Program-made: the position numbers and the translations under genes | Shown: positions 31,028-31,186 of the stretch, in pieces | Layout: every line of letters begins with the position of its first letter | Position numbering within the stretch: the first letter of the stretch is position 1 | The notes under the pieces: model-generated | Database searches by the model: none | Seen by the model: only the letters and a program-made list of their open reading frames with translations | What the model was told of the DNA's origin: nothing | IMG/VR virus record: IMGVR_UViG_3300029998_000089 | Coordinates: 1 to 31,186 of that record | DNA length: 31,186 bases | From: a virus | Direction: 5' to 3' (one strand)

Positions 31028-31041
31028 ATATATTATGTTGT

Positions 31042-31060
31042 GGGGGGGGCTGGGGGGGGG
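31042..31060 (+). repeat. Two adjacent G tracts (G8 and G9)
   Basis: G8 (31042-31049), CT, G9 (31052-31060) in otherwise AT-rich DNA. Such runs slip in replication and could fold with each other as part of a quadruplex. Lies between the CRP-type palindrome and the leader-peptide hairpin. Confidence 0.6.
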
Positions 31061-31098
31061 CAATAATACCACCTAATGAACGAAGTTCAACCATATCT

Positions 31099-31153
31099 AT
31101 ATTACAACCATAGGAACGGAGGTTGTAATATGAGTTACCATTACCTATTTTAA
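31099..31153 (+). promoter_or_regulatory. Hairpin over a Shine-Dalgarno-led leader peptide
   Basis: ATATTACAACC (31099-31109) and GGTTGTAATAT (31121-31131) form a perfect 11-bp stem with an 11-nt loop. The right arm contains part of GGAGG (31118-31122) and the first two bases of ATG (31130-31132), which opens a 7-codon frame MSYHYLF ending TAA at 31153. A second SD-like AAGGAG lies at the window end, as if a gene starts just outside. A translational attenuator is suggested. Confidence 0.45.
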
Positions 31154-31186
31154 GCAACTATATATACCCGACATAAGGAGTGGTTG

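Larger units (their letters stand above)
30690..31060. other. AT-rich non-coding right region
   Basis: No gene is seen on either strand. It holds long A/T runs, a near-perfect palindrome AACTTTTTT-AC-AAAAAAGTT (30922-30941), a CRP-type palindrome (31006-31027) and two G tracts. It looks like the control region upstream of a plus-strand gene starting beyond the window, possibly with a transfer origin. Confidence 0.4.

Overview
The window is AT-rich and almost entirely protein coding. Its start codons mostly lack Shine-Dalgarno sequences, and several starts are preceded by the Bacteroidota -7 promoter box TAnnTTTG. Together with the protein families present (VirE-type helicase, LuxR-Cys regulator, DUF6712-like protein, GH108 lysozyme, lipoproteins) this points to a Bacteroidota genome carrying a phage-derived element. 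No rRNA, tRNA, CRISPR array or transposase was seen.

Layout. (1) 1-600: a small gene between two attC-like imperfect palindromes, resembling an integron cassette array read on the minus strand. (2) 594-8209, minus: an early operon. It runs from an operator-bearing promoter at about 8240-8276 through a Cro-position protein, a LuxR/Cys regulator, small proteins, a DnaD-like protein, a putative replication partner and a VirE-like helicase, and ends with an orphan C5 cytosine methyltransferase that has seven repeated recognition-type motifs. (3) 8353-10374, plus: an XRE repressor, a small paralogue of the DnaD-like protein, a terminator region with repeated CTGCGGCA sites, and a tyrosine recombinase. 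(4) 26276-10379, minus: late genes in three consecutive transcription units. Unit 1 is a small protein plus the tape measure. Unit 2 is endolysin, lipoprotein, spanin-like protein, a small protein, a portal-like protein, a DUF6712-like protein and a tail protein. Unit 3 is baseplate and tail-fibre-type genes and a holin. (5) 26412-28725, minus: accessory cargo with its own terminators and a structured leader. (6) 28726-31186: a separate mobile-element-like module (SymE/AbrB-like, DUF932-like and ArdC-like genes), then a non-coding right end with a CRP-type palindrome, two G tracts and a hairpin over a short Shine-Dalgarno-led leader peptide.

The two observations I rate highest are these. First, all three late units begin with the same promoter architecture: GTCC plus a T run, exactly 23 nt, TAnnTTTG, then the start codon. 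This defines a candidate late regulon not using the usual -33 TTTG. Second, the late region has a tape measure, baseplate-type proteins, fibres and a full lysis set, but I can recognise no terminase, capsid, protease, sheath or tail-tube protein. The gene order (portal-like gene after the tape measure) is also unusual. The element could be a tailocin-like particle, a dependent or degraded phage, or a phage with unrecognised head genes. All functional calls are from reading the sequence, without database searches.
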